Shown one piece after another: positions 23,151-32,458 of a stretch of DNA of 64,000 bases. The notes beneath the pieces are model-generated. The model was not told the origin of the DNA. It saw only the letters and a program-made list of their open reading frames with translations, and did no database searches. A program made the translations under genes and the position numbers. Location: positions 67,948,424 through 68,012,423 of the forward strand of contig NC_086024.1 in assembly GCF_036323735.1 (NCBI RefSeq), given 5' to 3'. The stretch is from Rattus norvegicus. Lineage: Eukaryota > Chordata > Mammalia > Rodentia > Muridae. The first letter of the stretch is position 1. Each line of letters opens with the position of its first letter.

Positions 23151-24280
23151 AACTGTGCTGAGCCACCTATCATGTTATAGCTATATAGGTCTCTCTATAT
23201 AGATAGATAGCTGGACTGATTGTTGTATAGATAAATATATCTATGTAATGTGTATCATCACATTAACTTATTTATTTGCTTTTGAAGCTGTAGGATCAGG
23301 CCAGAGAAGACTAAGTAGTAAGTAGTTAGAGTCCTCAGTCAGGAAGTATGAGGCAGGAGCATTGAACTGTCTCCTGTGTAAGCCCTGAGAGGCAAAGGCT
23401 GGGTCAGCTGCAGTAATTTGGAAGGTTTAAAGTATCCATAAGAAAGAGAAGCGATGAGGATTAGAATTTGAATCCTAATTAGAATTAGAATCACATCCGA
23501 AGTATGCTTTCCACTTAAAGTGAGGAAAAGCAAGTAGAGAGTGATTTTCGCAAAACATTTATCACTATTTGTTTTTATTCTCCTAACTATTAACAAAGTG
23601 AGACTTGGCTAATGCCTTCCTGGGAAAAGACTCAAGTATTCAGCTAGCTTCGCTGTTCGCTGTTTGTCCTGAGGGCGCCTTTTGTAAGGGATAATGAAGT
23701 GTTCTCACTGGTTCTCTGTTTGCTTCCTGACTTTGATGTACTTAAATACATTTTTTGGTGTCGCCTTTGATCCGCAGAAGCCCGAAACTTCTCTCTATTT
23801 CATGGAGGCTGTGGAGGTTAGTACAGCTTTGAATGATAGACAGCATTGACTGCATAGCAGACAGCAGAGCACAGGGACCAGAAAGGTGTTGGTCACAGAT
23901 ACGAGGAGACTGAGCCATGGCTTTGCCGTTTACTAAACACACTGCCTTATGTATACTACATCTCGAATTTAAACTCGCAGTTTTCACCCTGGTAGAAAAG
24001 GCTAACGTTGCTGTAGCTCCTTGGTCCTCAGAGTGACACTGGGGACTAAAAGAAACAAAGTAAAAAAAAAAAAAGATTCAGTGCAGTGCCATTCAGAGAG
24101 ATTAGCAGTTTGTCAGGAAGCAGGAACACAACTAGACGCAGTCTCCTTACGTGAGGATGGGAGAGGAACCAGTGTACATCTGAGATGGTTTGGCAGGAGT
24201 TCCAGCCATGGAGCAGTGGTGAGAAGTACATTTGAGGTAGACAGTGAGACAAGGTACACCTAGGTCTGAAAAAGCTGAAG
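23146..24280. other. No feature recognised
   Basis: Unique-looking sequence. Small open frames without supporting signals. Confidence 0.5.
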
Positions 24281-24281
24281 A

Positions 24282-24400
24282 GCCAGGCAGTATTAACGTT
24301 CTATACCTTTAATCCCAGGGCACAAGAGGCAGAGGCAAGAGGAATCGGCATTTGATACCAGCCTGAGCTACAGAGGAAGACTATGCCTTAAGGACAAGAA
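24282..24400 (+). mobile_element. B1 SINE
   Basis: 'gccaggcagtattaacgttc', 'acctttaatcccagggcaca', 'gaggcagaggcaagaggaat' and 'accagcctgagctacagagg' follow the B1 consensus order with substitutions. Confidence 0.85.
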
Positions 24401-24787
24401 AATGGACAGGCAGGGAAGTTAGCCATCTATAGACAGCTGTGGTGTGTTTCTGAACATAAAATACAAAATAATAAAACCTGTTTAGAATTTCTCTTTAAGA
24501 GCTAGGGAATTTCTTTTAGAGATTGCTATTTTCATGCATCACATCTTCAAACTATGTTGGGTAATAATTGTTCTACCCTTTAAAAAAATGACATAACCCA
24601 GAAGTTTAAAAATAAGGGATTTAAAAATAAAACTAAGCAGTTGACTACCTTTTAACTCATATCTGCTGCCTTGCCTGTCCTCTTGGACTTTGTATGCTGT
24701 CACAGACCAGGCACTGGCTGGGATATGTAGTCTGATCAGGTCTTCTGAGTGGAGAGTAGAACACTGACCATCAAGAACAAGCATCCG

Positions 24788-25526
24788 CTTCCTGGTTGCT
24801 GCCGCCTCAGAGAGCCCTTGGGCAGCACCCCGCGAGCAAACTTGAGCCTCGGGACCACAGGTAAGACCAACTTGTCTGCTGCAAGAGAGCTGCCTGGTGA
24901 GATCAGGACACACAGAGGCAGAGTTCATCTAGGACCGGGCACGTCCTGTGTTTGCCAGAGGTCCCACGCCCACGGATCCCGGCCCGCAGCAGCTCTCTGC
25001 TCCCAGACCCCATGGGAAAGAGACCTCACCGACTGGTCAGGTGGGCACTCCTGAGGCTGGAGAGCAGAAGAGACCACCAACACTGCCCACCCCTGCCCAC
25101 ATCCCTGGCCCAAGAGGAAACTGTATAAGGCCTCTGGGCTCCCGTGGGGGAGGGCCCAGGAGCGGCAGGACCCCTGCCTGAGACACCTCCGGAACCTGAA
25201 GGAAACAGACCGGATAAACAGTTCTCGGCACCCAAATCCCGTGGGAGGGAGAGCTGAACCTTCAGAGAGGCAGACAAGCCTGGGAAACCAGAAGAGACTG
25301 CTCTCTGTGCACACATCTCGGACGCCAGAGGAAAAAGCCAAAGGCCATCTGGAACCCTGGTGCACTGAAGCTCCCGGGAGGGGTGGCACAGGTCTTCCTG
25401 GTTGCTGCCGCGGCAGAGAGCCCGTGGGAAGCACCCCACGAGCGAACTTGAGCCTCGGGACCACAGGTAAGACCAACTTTTCTGCTGCAAGAAAGCTGCC
25501 TGGTGAACTCAAGACACAGGCCCACA
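24788..25526 (+). promoter_or_regulatory. L1 5'UTR promoter: tandem 606-bp unit plus partial unit
   Basis: 'cttcctggttgctgccgc' starts at 24788 and again at 25394, exactly 606 bp apart. Similarity between the two copies runs to about 25526. The region is GC- and CpG-rich in otherwise AT-rich DNA. Rodent L1 5'UTRs are internal Pol II promoters often built of tandem units, and rat units of about 600 bp are known. That promoter role is knowledge of the family, not something measured here. Each unit contains a near-perfect splice donor 'cacag|gtaaga' (GT at 24861 and 25467). CpG content suggests control by DNA methylation. Confidence 0.85.
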
Positions 25527-25703
25527 GGAACAGCTGAAGACCTGTAGAGAGGAAAAACTACACACATGAAAGCAGAACACTCTGTCCCCATAACTGACTG
25601 AAAGAGAGGAAAACAGGTCTACAGCACTCCTGACACACAGGCTTATAGGACAGTCTAGCTACTGTCAGAAATAGCAGAACAAAGTAACACTAGAGATAAT
25701 CTG

Positions 25704-26763
25704 ATGGCGAGAGGCAAGCGCAGGAACCCAAGCAACAGAAACCAAGACTACATGGCATCATCGGAGCCCAATTCTCCCACCAAAAAAAAAAAACATGGAA
25801 TATCCAAACACACCAGAAAAGTAAGATCTAGTTTCAAAATCATATTTGATCATGATGCTGGAGGACTTCAAGAAAGACGTGAAGAACTCCCTTAGAGAAC
25901 AAGTAGAAGCCTACAGAGAGGAATCGCAAAAATCCCTGAAAGAATTCCAGGAAAACACAATCAAACAGTTGAAGGAATTAAAAATGGAAATAGAAGCAAT
26001 CAAGAAAGAACACATGGAAACAACCCTGGATATAGAAAACCAAAGGAAGAGACAAGGATCCATAGATACAAGCTTCACCAACAGAATACAAGAGATGGAA
26101 AAGAGAATCTCAGGAGCAGAAGATTCCATAGAAATCATTGACTCAACTGTCAAAGATAATGTAAAGCGGAAAAAGCTACTGGTCCAAAACATACAGGAAA
26201 TCCAGGACTCAATGAGAAGATCAAACCTAAGGATAATAGGTATAGAAGAGAGTAAAGACTCCCAGCTCAAAGGACCAGTAAATATCTTCAACAAAATCAT
26301 AGAAGAAAACTTCCCTAACCTAAAAAAAGAGATACCCATAGGCATACAAGAAGCCTACAAAACTCCAAATAGATTGGAGCAGAAAAGAAACACCTCCCGT
26401 CACATAATAGTCAAAACACCAAACACACAAAATAAAGAAAGAATATTAAAAGCAGTAAGGGAAAAAGGTCAAGTAACATATAAAGGCAGACCTATCAGAA
26501 TCACACCAGACTTCTCGCCAGAAACTATGAAGGCCAGAAGATCCTGGACAGATGTCATACAGACCCTAAGAGAACACAAATGCCAGCCCAGGTTACTGTA
26601 TCCTGCAAAACTCTCAATTAACATAGATGGAGAAACCAAGATATTCCATGACAAAACCAAATTTACACAATATCTTTCTACAAATCCAGCACTACAAAGG
26701 ATAATAAAGGGTAAAGCCCAACATAAGGAGGCAAGCTATACCCTAGAAGAAGCAAGAAACTAA
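25704..26763 (+). pseudogene. L1 ORF1 (RNA-binding chaperone), N-terminus broken
   Basis: ORF1p is the L1 trimeric nucleic-acid chaperone that coats L1 RNA. The natural start is ATG 25704 (MARGKRRNPSNRNQDY, the typical basic rodent ORF1 N-terminus). A run of 12 A (25782-25793) shifts that frame. In the frame of the main body, the codon at 25822-25824 is a TAA stop. Downstream everything is open to TAA 26761-26763. The first ATG of the main body is 25852 (303 codons; the open frame extends to a non-ATG TTG at 25846). Residues of that body: coiled coil about 1-115, RRM from about 125 (NLRIIGIEE), C-terminal domain from about 230. A protein starting internally would lack the basic N-terminal tail. 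A homopolymer sequencing error could explain the frameshift but not the TAA. Confidence 0.9.
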
Positions 26764-26822
26764 TCGTCTTGGCAACAAAACAAAGAGAATGAAAGCACAC
26801 AAACATAACCTCACATCCAAAT

Positions 26823-29800
26823 ATGAATATAACGGGAAGCAATAATCACTATTCCTTAATATCTCTCAACATCAATGGCCTCAACTCCCCAATAAAAAGA
26901 CATAGATTAACAAATTGGATACGCAACGAGGACCCTGCATTTTGCTGCCTACAGGAAACACACCTCAGAGACAAAGACAGACATTACCTCAGAGTGAAAG
27001 GCTGGAAAACAATTTTCCAAGCAAATGGTCAGAAGAAGCAAGCTGGAGTAGCCATTCTAATATCAAATAAAATCAATTTTCAACTAAAAGTCATCAAAAA
27101 AGATAAGGAAGGACACTTCATATTCATCAAAGGAAAAATCAACCAAGATGAACTCTCAATCCTAAATATCTATGCCCCAAATACAAGGGCACCTACATAC
27201 GTAAAAGAAACCTTACTAAAGCTCAAAACACACATTGCACCTCACACAATAATAGTGGGAGATTTCAACACCCCACTCTCATCAATGGACAGATCATGGA
27301 AACAGAAATTAAACAGAGATGTAGACAGACTAAGAGAAGTCATGAGCCAAATGGACTTAACGGATATTTATAGAACATTCTATCCTAAAGCAAAAGGATA
27401 TACCTTCTTCTCAGCTCCTCATGGTACTTTCTCCAAAATTGACCATATAATTGGTCAAAAAACGGGCCTCAACAGGTACAGAAAGATAGAAATAATCCCA
27501 TGCGTGCTATCGGACCACCACGGCCTAAAACTGGTCTTCAATAACAATCAAGGAAGAATGCCCACATATACTTGGAAATTGAACAATGCTCTACTCAATG
27601 ATAACCTGGTCAAGGAAGAAATAAAGAAAGAAATTAAAAACTTTTTAGAATTTAATGAAAATGAAGGTACAACATACCCAAACTTATGGGACACAATGAA
27701 AGCTGTGCTAAGAGGAAAACTCATAGCGCTGAGTGCCTGCAGAAAGAAACAGGAAAGAGCATATGTCAGCAGCTTGACAGCACACCTAAAAGCTCTAGAA
27801 CAAAAAGAAGCAAGTACACCCAGGAGGAGTAGAAGGCAGGAAATAATCAAACTCAGAGCTGAAATCAACCAAGTAGAAACAAAAAGGACCATAGAAAGAA
27901 TCAACAGAACCAAAAGTTGGTTCTTTGAGAAAATCAACAAGATAGATAAACCCTTAGCCAGACTAACGAGAGGACACAGAGAGTGTGTCCAAATTAAAAA
28001 AATCAGAAATGAAAAGGGAGACATAACAACAGATTCAGAGGAAATTCAAAAAATCATCAGATCTTACTATAAAAACCTATATTCAACAAAACTTGAAAAT
28101 CTTCAGGAAATGGACAATTTCCTAGACAGATACCAGGTACAGAAGTTAAATCAGGAACAGATAAACCAGTTAAACAACCCCATAACTCCTAAGGAAATAG
28201 AAGCAGTCATTAAAGGTCTCCCAACCAAAAAGAGCCCAGGTCCAGACGGGTTTAGTGCAGAATTCTATCAAACCTTCATAGAAGACCTCATACCAATACT
28301 ATCCAAAATATTTCACAAAATTGAAACAGATGGAGCACTACCGAATTCCTTCTATGAAGCCACAATTACTCATATACCTAAACCACACAAAGACACAACA
28401 AAGAAAGAGAACTTCAGACCAATTTCCCTTATGAATATCGACACAAAAATACTCAACAAAATTCTGGCAAACCGAATCCAAGAGCACATCAAAACAATCA
28501 TCCACCATGACCAAGTAGGCTTCATCCCAGGCATGCAGGGATGGTTTAATATACGGAAAACCATCAACGTGATCCATTATATAAACAAACTGAAAGAAGA
28601 AAACCACATGATCATTTCATTAGACGCTGAGAAAGCATTTGACAAAATTCAACACCCCTTCATGATAAAAGTCCTGGAAAGAATAGGAATTCAAGGCCCA
28701 TACCTGAACATTGTAAAAGCCATATACAGCAAACCAGTTGCTAACATTAAACTAAATGGAGAGAAACTTGAAGCAATCCCACTAAAATCAGGGACTAGAA
28801 AAGGCTGCCCACTCTCTCCCTACTTATTCAATATAGTTCTTGAAGTTCTAGCCAGAGCAATCAGACAACAAAAGGAGGTCAAGGGGATACAGATCGGAAA
28901 AGAAGAAGTCAAAATATCACTATTTGCAGATGATATGATAGTATATTTAAGTGATCCCAAACGTTCCACCAGAGAACTACTAAAGCTGATAGACAACTTC
29001 AGCAAAGTGGCTGGGTATAAAATTAACTCAAATAAATCAGTTGCCTTCCTCTATACAAAAGAGAAACAAACCGAGAAAGAAATTAGGGAAACGACACCCT
29101 TCATAATAGACCCAAATAATATAAAGTACCTCGGTGTGACTTTAACAAAGCAAGTAAAAGATCTGTACAATAAGAACTTCAAGACACTGAAGAAGGAAAT
29201 TGAAGAAGACCTCAGAAGATGGAAAGATCTCCCATGCTCATGGATTGGCAGGATTAATATAGTAAAAATGGCCATTTTACCAAAAGCAATCTACAGATTC
29301 AATGCAATCCCCATCAAAATACCAATCCAATTCTTCAAAGAGTTAGACAGAACAATTTGCAAATTCATCTGGAATAACAAAAAACCCAGGATAGCTAAAG
29401 CTATCCTCAACAATAAAAGGACTTCAGGGGGAATCACTATCCCTGAACTCAAGCAGTATTACAGAGCAATAGTGATAAAAACTGCATGGTATTGGTACAG
29501 AGACAGACAGATAGACCAATGGAATAGAATTGAAGACCCAGAAATGAACCCACACACCTATGGTCACTTGATTTTTGACAAAGGAGCCAAAACCATCCAA
29601 TGGAAAAAAGATAGCATTTTCAGCAAATGGTCCTGGTTCAACTGGAGGTCAACATGGAGAAGAATGCAGATCGATCCATGCTTATCACCCTGTACAAAGC
29701 TTAAGTCCAAGTGGATCAAGGACCTCCACATCAAACCAGACACACTCAAACTAATAGAAGAAAAACTAGGGAAGCATCTGGAACACATGGGCACTGGAAA

Positions 29801-30650
29801 AAATTTCCTAAACAAAACACCAATGGCTTACGCTCTAAGATCAAGAATCGACAAATGGAATCTCATAAAACTGCAAAGCTTCTGTAAGGCAAAGGACACT
29901 GTGGTTAGGACAAAATGGCAACCAACAGATTGGGAAAAGATCTTTACCAATCCTACAACAGATAGAGGCCTTATATCCAAAATATACAAAGAACTCAAGA
30001 AGTTAGACCGCAGGGAAACAAATAACCCTATTAAAAAATGGGGTTCAGAGCTAAACAAAGAATTCACAGCTGAGGAATGCCAAATGGCTGAGAAACACCT
30101 AAAGAAATGTTCAACATCATTAGTCATAAGGGAAATGCAAATCAAAACAACCCTGAGATTTCACCTCACACCAGTGAGAATGGCTATGATCAAAAACTCT
30201 GGGGACAACAGATGCTGGCGAGGATGTGGACAAAGAGGAACACTCCTCCATTATTGGTGGGATTGCAAACTGGTACAACCATTCTGGAAATCAGTCTGGA
30301 GGTTCCTCAGAAAGTTGGACATTGAACTGCCTGAGGATCCAGCTATACCTCTCTTGGGCATATACCCAAAAGATGCCCCAACATATAAAAAAGACACGTG
30401 CTCCACTATGTTCATTGCAGCCTTATTTATAATAGCCAGAAGCTGGAAAGAACCCAGATGCCCTTCAACAGAGGAATGGATACAGAAAATGTGGTACATC
30501 TACACAATGGAATATTACTCAGCTATCAAAAACAACGACTTTATGAAATTCGTAGGCAAATGGTTGGAACTGGAAAACATCATCCTGTTTGAGCTAACCC
30601 AATCACAGAAAGACATACATGGTATGCACTCATTGATAAGTGGCTATTAG
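26823..30650 (+). CDS. L1 ORF2p: endonuclease-reverse transcriptase
   Basis: 1275-codon uninterrupted frame, the usual rodent length, from ATG 26823 to TAG 30648-30650. It acts in a ribonucleoprotein with L1 RNA, nicks chromosomal DNA at T-rich sites and reverse-transcribes from the nick. The APE-type endonuclease occupies about residues 1-240. Likely catalytic residues are Asn16 (LNINGLN), Glu45 (CLQETHL), the Asp/Asn of GDFNTPLS and the Asp/His of SDHHG. Reverse transcriptase follows, with the FADD active site at residues 701-704. The C-terminal Cys/His motif is intact: Cys1131, Cys1135, His1143, Cys1148. Translation in this family is thought to depend on the upstream ORF1 on the bicistronic RNA, so the ORF1 lesions may alter its expression. 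I see no missing key residue. Function is inferred from the family. Confidence 0.96.
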   Translation: MNITGSNNHYSLISLNINGLNSPIKRHRLTNWIRNEDPAFCCLQETHLRDKDRHYLRVKGWKTIFQANGQKKQAGVAILISNKINFQLKVIKKDKEGHFIFIKGKINQDELSILNIYAPNTRAPTYVKETLLKLKTHIAPHTIIVGDFNTPLSSMDRSWKQKLNRDVDRLREVMSQMDLTDIYRTFYPKAKGYTFFSAPHGTFSKIDHIIGQKTGLNRYRKIEIIPCVLSDHHGLKLVFNNNQGRMPTYTWKLNNALLNDNLVKEEIKKEIKNFLEFNENEGTTYPNLWDTMKAVLRGKLIALSACRKKQERAYVSSLTAHLKALEQKEASTPRRSRRQEIIKLRAEINQVETKRTIERINRTKSWFFEKINKIDKPLARLTRGHRECVQIKKIRNEKGDITTDSEEIQKIIRSYYKNLYSTKLENLQEMDNFLDRYQVQKLNQEQINQLNNPITPKEIEAVIKGLPTKKSPGPDGFSAEFYQTFIEDLIPILSKIFHKIETDGALPNSFYEATITHIPKPHKDTTKKENFRPISLMNIDTKILNKILANRIQEHIKTIIHHDQVGFIPGMQGWFNIRKTINVIHYINKLKEENHMIISLDAEKAFDKIQHPFMIKVLERIGIQGPYLNIVKAIYSKPVANIKLNGEKLEAIPLKSGTRKGCPLSPYLFNIVLEVLARAIRQQKEVKGIQIGKEEVKISLFADDMIVYLSDPKRSTRELLKLIDNFSKVAGYKINSNKSVAFLYTKEKQTEKEIRETTPFIIDPNNIKYLGVTLTKQVKDLYNKNFKTLKKEIEEDLRRWKDLPCSWIGRINIVKMAILPKAIYRFNAIPIKIPIQFFKELDRTICKFIWNNKKPRIAKAILNNKRTSGGITIPELKQYYRAIVIKTAWYWYRDRQIDQWNRIEDPEMNPHTYGHLIFDKGAKTIQWKKDSIFSKWSWFNWRSTWRRMQIDPCLSPCTKLKSKWIKDLHIKPDTLKLIEEKLGKHLEHMGTGKNFLNKTPMAYALRSRIDKWNLIKLQSFCKAKDTVVRTKWQPTDWEKIFTNPTTDRGLISKIYKELKKLDRRETNNPIKKWGSELNKEFTAEECQMAEKHLKKCSTSLVIREMQIKTTLRFHLTPVRMAMIKNSGDNRCWRGCGQRGTLLHYWWDCKLVQPFWKSVWRFLRKLDIELPEDPAIPLLGIYPKDAPTYKKDTCSTMFIAALFIIARSWKEPRCPSTEEWIQKMWYIYTMEYYSAIKNNDFMKFVGKWLELENIILFELTQSQKDIHGMHSLISGY

Positions 30651-31363
30651 CCCAAATGCTTGAATTACCCTAGATACCTAGAACAAATGAAACTCAAGAC
30701 AGATGATCAAAATGTGAATGCTTCACTCCTTCTTTAAAAGGAGAACGAGAATCCTTGGCAGGGAAGAGAGAGGCAAAGATTAAAACAGAGACTGAAGGAA
30801 CACCCATTCAGAGCCTGCCCCACATGTGGCCCATACATATACAGCCACCCAATTCGACAAGATGGATGAAGCAAAGAAGTGCAGGGCGACAGGAGCCGGA
30901 TGTAGATTGCTCCTGAGAGACACAGCCAGAATATAGCAAATACAGAGGCGAATGCCAGCAGCAAACCACTGAACTGAGAACAGGACCCCCGTTGAAGGAA
31001 TCAGAGAAAGAACTGGAAGAGCTTGAAGGGGCTCGAGACCCCATATGTTCAACAATGCCAAGCAACCAGAGCTTCCAGGGACTAAGCCACTACCTAAAGA
31101 CTATATATGGACTGACCCTGGACTCTGACCTCATAGGTAGCAATGAATATCCTAGTAAGATCACCAGTGGAAGGAGAAGCCCTGGGTCCTGCTAAGACTG
31201 AACCCCCAGTGAACTAGACTGGTGGGGGGAGGGTGGCAATGGGGGGAGGGTTGGGAGGGGAACACCCATAAGGAAGGAGAGGGGGGGAGGGGGATGTTTG
31301 CCCGGATACCGGGAAAGGGAATAACACTCGAAATGTATATAAAAAATGCTCAAGTTAATAAAA
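30651..31363 (+). other. L1 3'UTR with G-rich polypurine tract
   Basis: Follows ORF2. Contains a frame lacking stops that is shared by the other L1 copies (see findings) and a G-rich stretch at about 31219-31300 with several runs of four or more G. G-rich tracts of this kind in rodent L1 3'UTRs are known to form quadruplex-type structures. The conserved 3' end is 'tcaagttaataaa'. Confidence 0.9.
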
Positions 31364-31436
31364 TAAAAGAAAAAAAAGTATAAGTAATAAATAAATCATT
31401 CAAAAATGTAAAAAACAAAAAACAAAACAAAAAAAA
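31364..31436 (+). other. Probable short L1 3' transduction and A-tail
   Basis: After the L1 end there is a first A-rich stretch. It is followed by a non-L1 segment (31378-31409) that contains a canonical AATAAA at 31386-31391. A second A-rich tract then runs to the right TSD. This is the expected structure of read-through transcription into source flanking DNA. Confidence 0.65.
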
Positions 31437-31450
31437 AAGAACAAGCATCC

Positions 31451-32252
31451 AGGCAGTGTATAGGCTAGTCAGTCTACTGGGTCATCATTTCTACTCGTTT
31501 TACCTACGCTTTTCTTTGCAAGATGCGTTGCCCACCATTAAGCTGTCAGAAGTAAATATGAAACTAAGTCTTGAGTCATAAGATGGTCACTCCCATAGCA
31601 AAGTCTTGAAATCCAGATTTTAAACTTTCTCGTGTAGATTCTGCCACAGCTCTACGGAAGGCTTCCTTTTGAAGACAGCAATGTAGACTCTTAGATTACT
31701 GGTCTGTAGGGTGTATTACATGACAGTGTTTGTGGTTTATTAGGTCAGGTCTCAAATTCTACTTCTAACTTTCCTAGAGATAGAAATCTCTGACTTCCAT
31801 ATAGACGTTCTATATAGAAACATAGAAATAGAAATTCAGTGTGAGGATGAACTCACTGGAACAGTCTTCTTGTTGTGTTAGATGCTCTTACAGGATAAGT
31901 TGGCATCTCGTATGCTTATGTAGCTTGCCCCAAACCTTCCTCTTGTTCTCGTCTGGTGGTCCTGTGAGGCAGGGATGACTATGAAGCAATAGCATCGTTG
32001 GGGGTTTGCAGGAGCAGATGACAGAGCTAGTTCTGCTGACTACATTTTTGTATTGGACTAATCCAGGGAAACAAAACAACGAAAAGTGGCACAAAGTGGA
32101 GCCATTGTATAAAATGAGGTCTCAGTCCTGTATGCCTGCAGCTCATCCCTCAAAGCCAACACAGGGCAATTGTTCTGTGTGTACCAATAGGCAGCAGGAA
32201 TCTGTGCTCTTTCTACAGGGGACAGACACAGTAGTTGTGTTGGTCAGGTACT

Positions 32253-32255
<3 letters not shown>
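31451..32255. other. No feature recognised
   Basis: Unique-looking sequence to the right of the full-length L1. Confidence 0.5.
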
Positions 32256-32291
<36 letters not shown>

Positions 32292-32458
32292 AAAGAGAGA
32301 GAGAGAGAGACAGAGACAGAGAGAGACAGAGAGAGACAGAGACACAGAGAGAGAGACAGAGAGAGAGAGACAGAGACACACAGAGACAGACAGACAGAGA
32401 GACAGAGAGACAGAGACACACACAGAGACAGACAGACAAATAGACATACAGAGAGAAC
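32256..32458. repeat. Compound (CA)n-(GA)n-(CAGAGA)n microsatellite
   Basis: A short CA block followed by about 170 bp of imperfect GA/CAGA units. Open frames on both strands are low-complexity artefacts. Confidence 0.96.

Larger units (their letters stand above)
24773..31450 (+). mobile_element. Full-length young LINE-1 (rat L1) with 14-bp TSD
   Basis: The element occupies 24787-31436. It is flanked by the perfect TSD 'aagaacaagcatcc' at 24773-24786 and 31437-31450. Order: GC-rich 5'UTR with one 606-bp unit and the start of a second (24788-25703), ORF1 (25704-26763, damaged), a 59-bp spacer, ORF2 (26823-30650, open), and a 3'UTR with a G-rich tract (about 31219-31300) and conserved end 'tcaagttaataaa'. 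An extra non-L1 segment and a second A-tract come before the right TSD. The TSD, full length and open ORF2 indicate a recent insertion. The ORF1 lesions argue against autonomous activity, although ORF2p could in principle still be made. Confidence 0.97.

Noticed and set aside
24925..25512. 195-codon minus-strand open frame across the L1 5'UTR
   Set aside because: It opens with TTG and contains no ATG. GC-rich DNA gives long chance frames. Only the ATG-initiated antisense frames are kept as a finding.
25846..26763. 305-residue ORF1 starting at 25846
   Set aside because: The codon at 25846 is TTG; the first ATG is 25852 (303 codons). The natural family start is 25704, in another frame.
27548..28024. 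158-codon minus-strand frame, and other minus frames over the L1 ORF2 copies
   Set aside because: Antisense shadows of ORF2, rich in Leu/Ser/Phe from A-rich sense codons.
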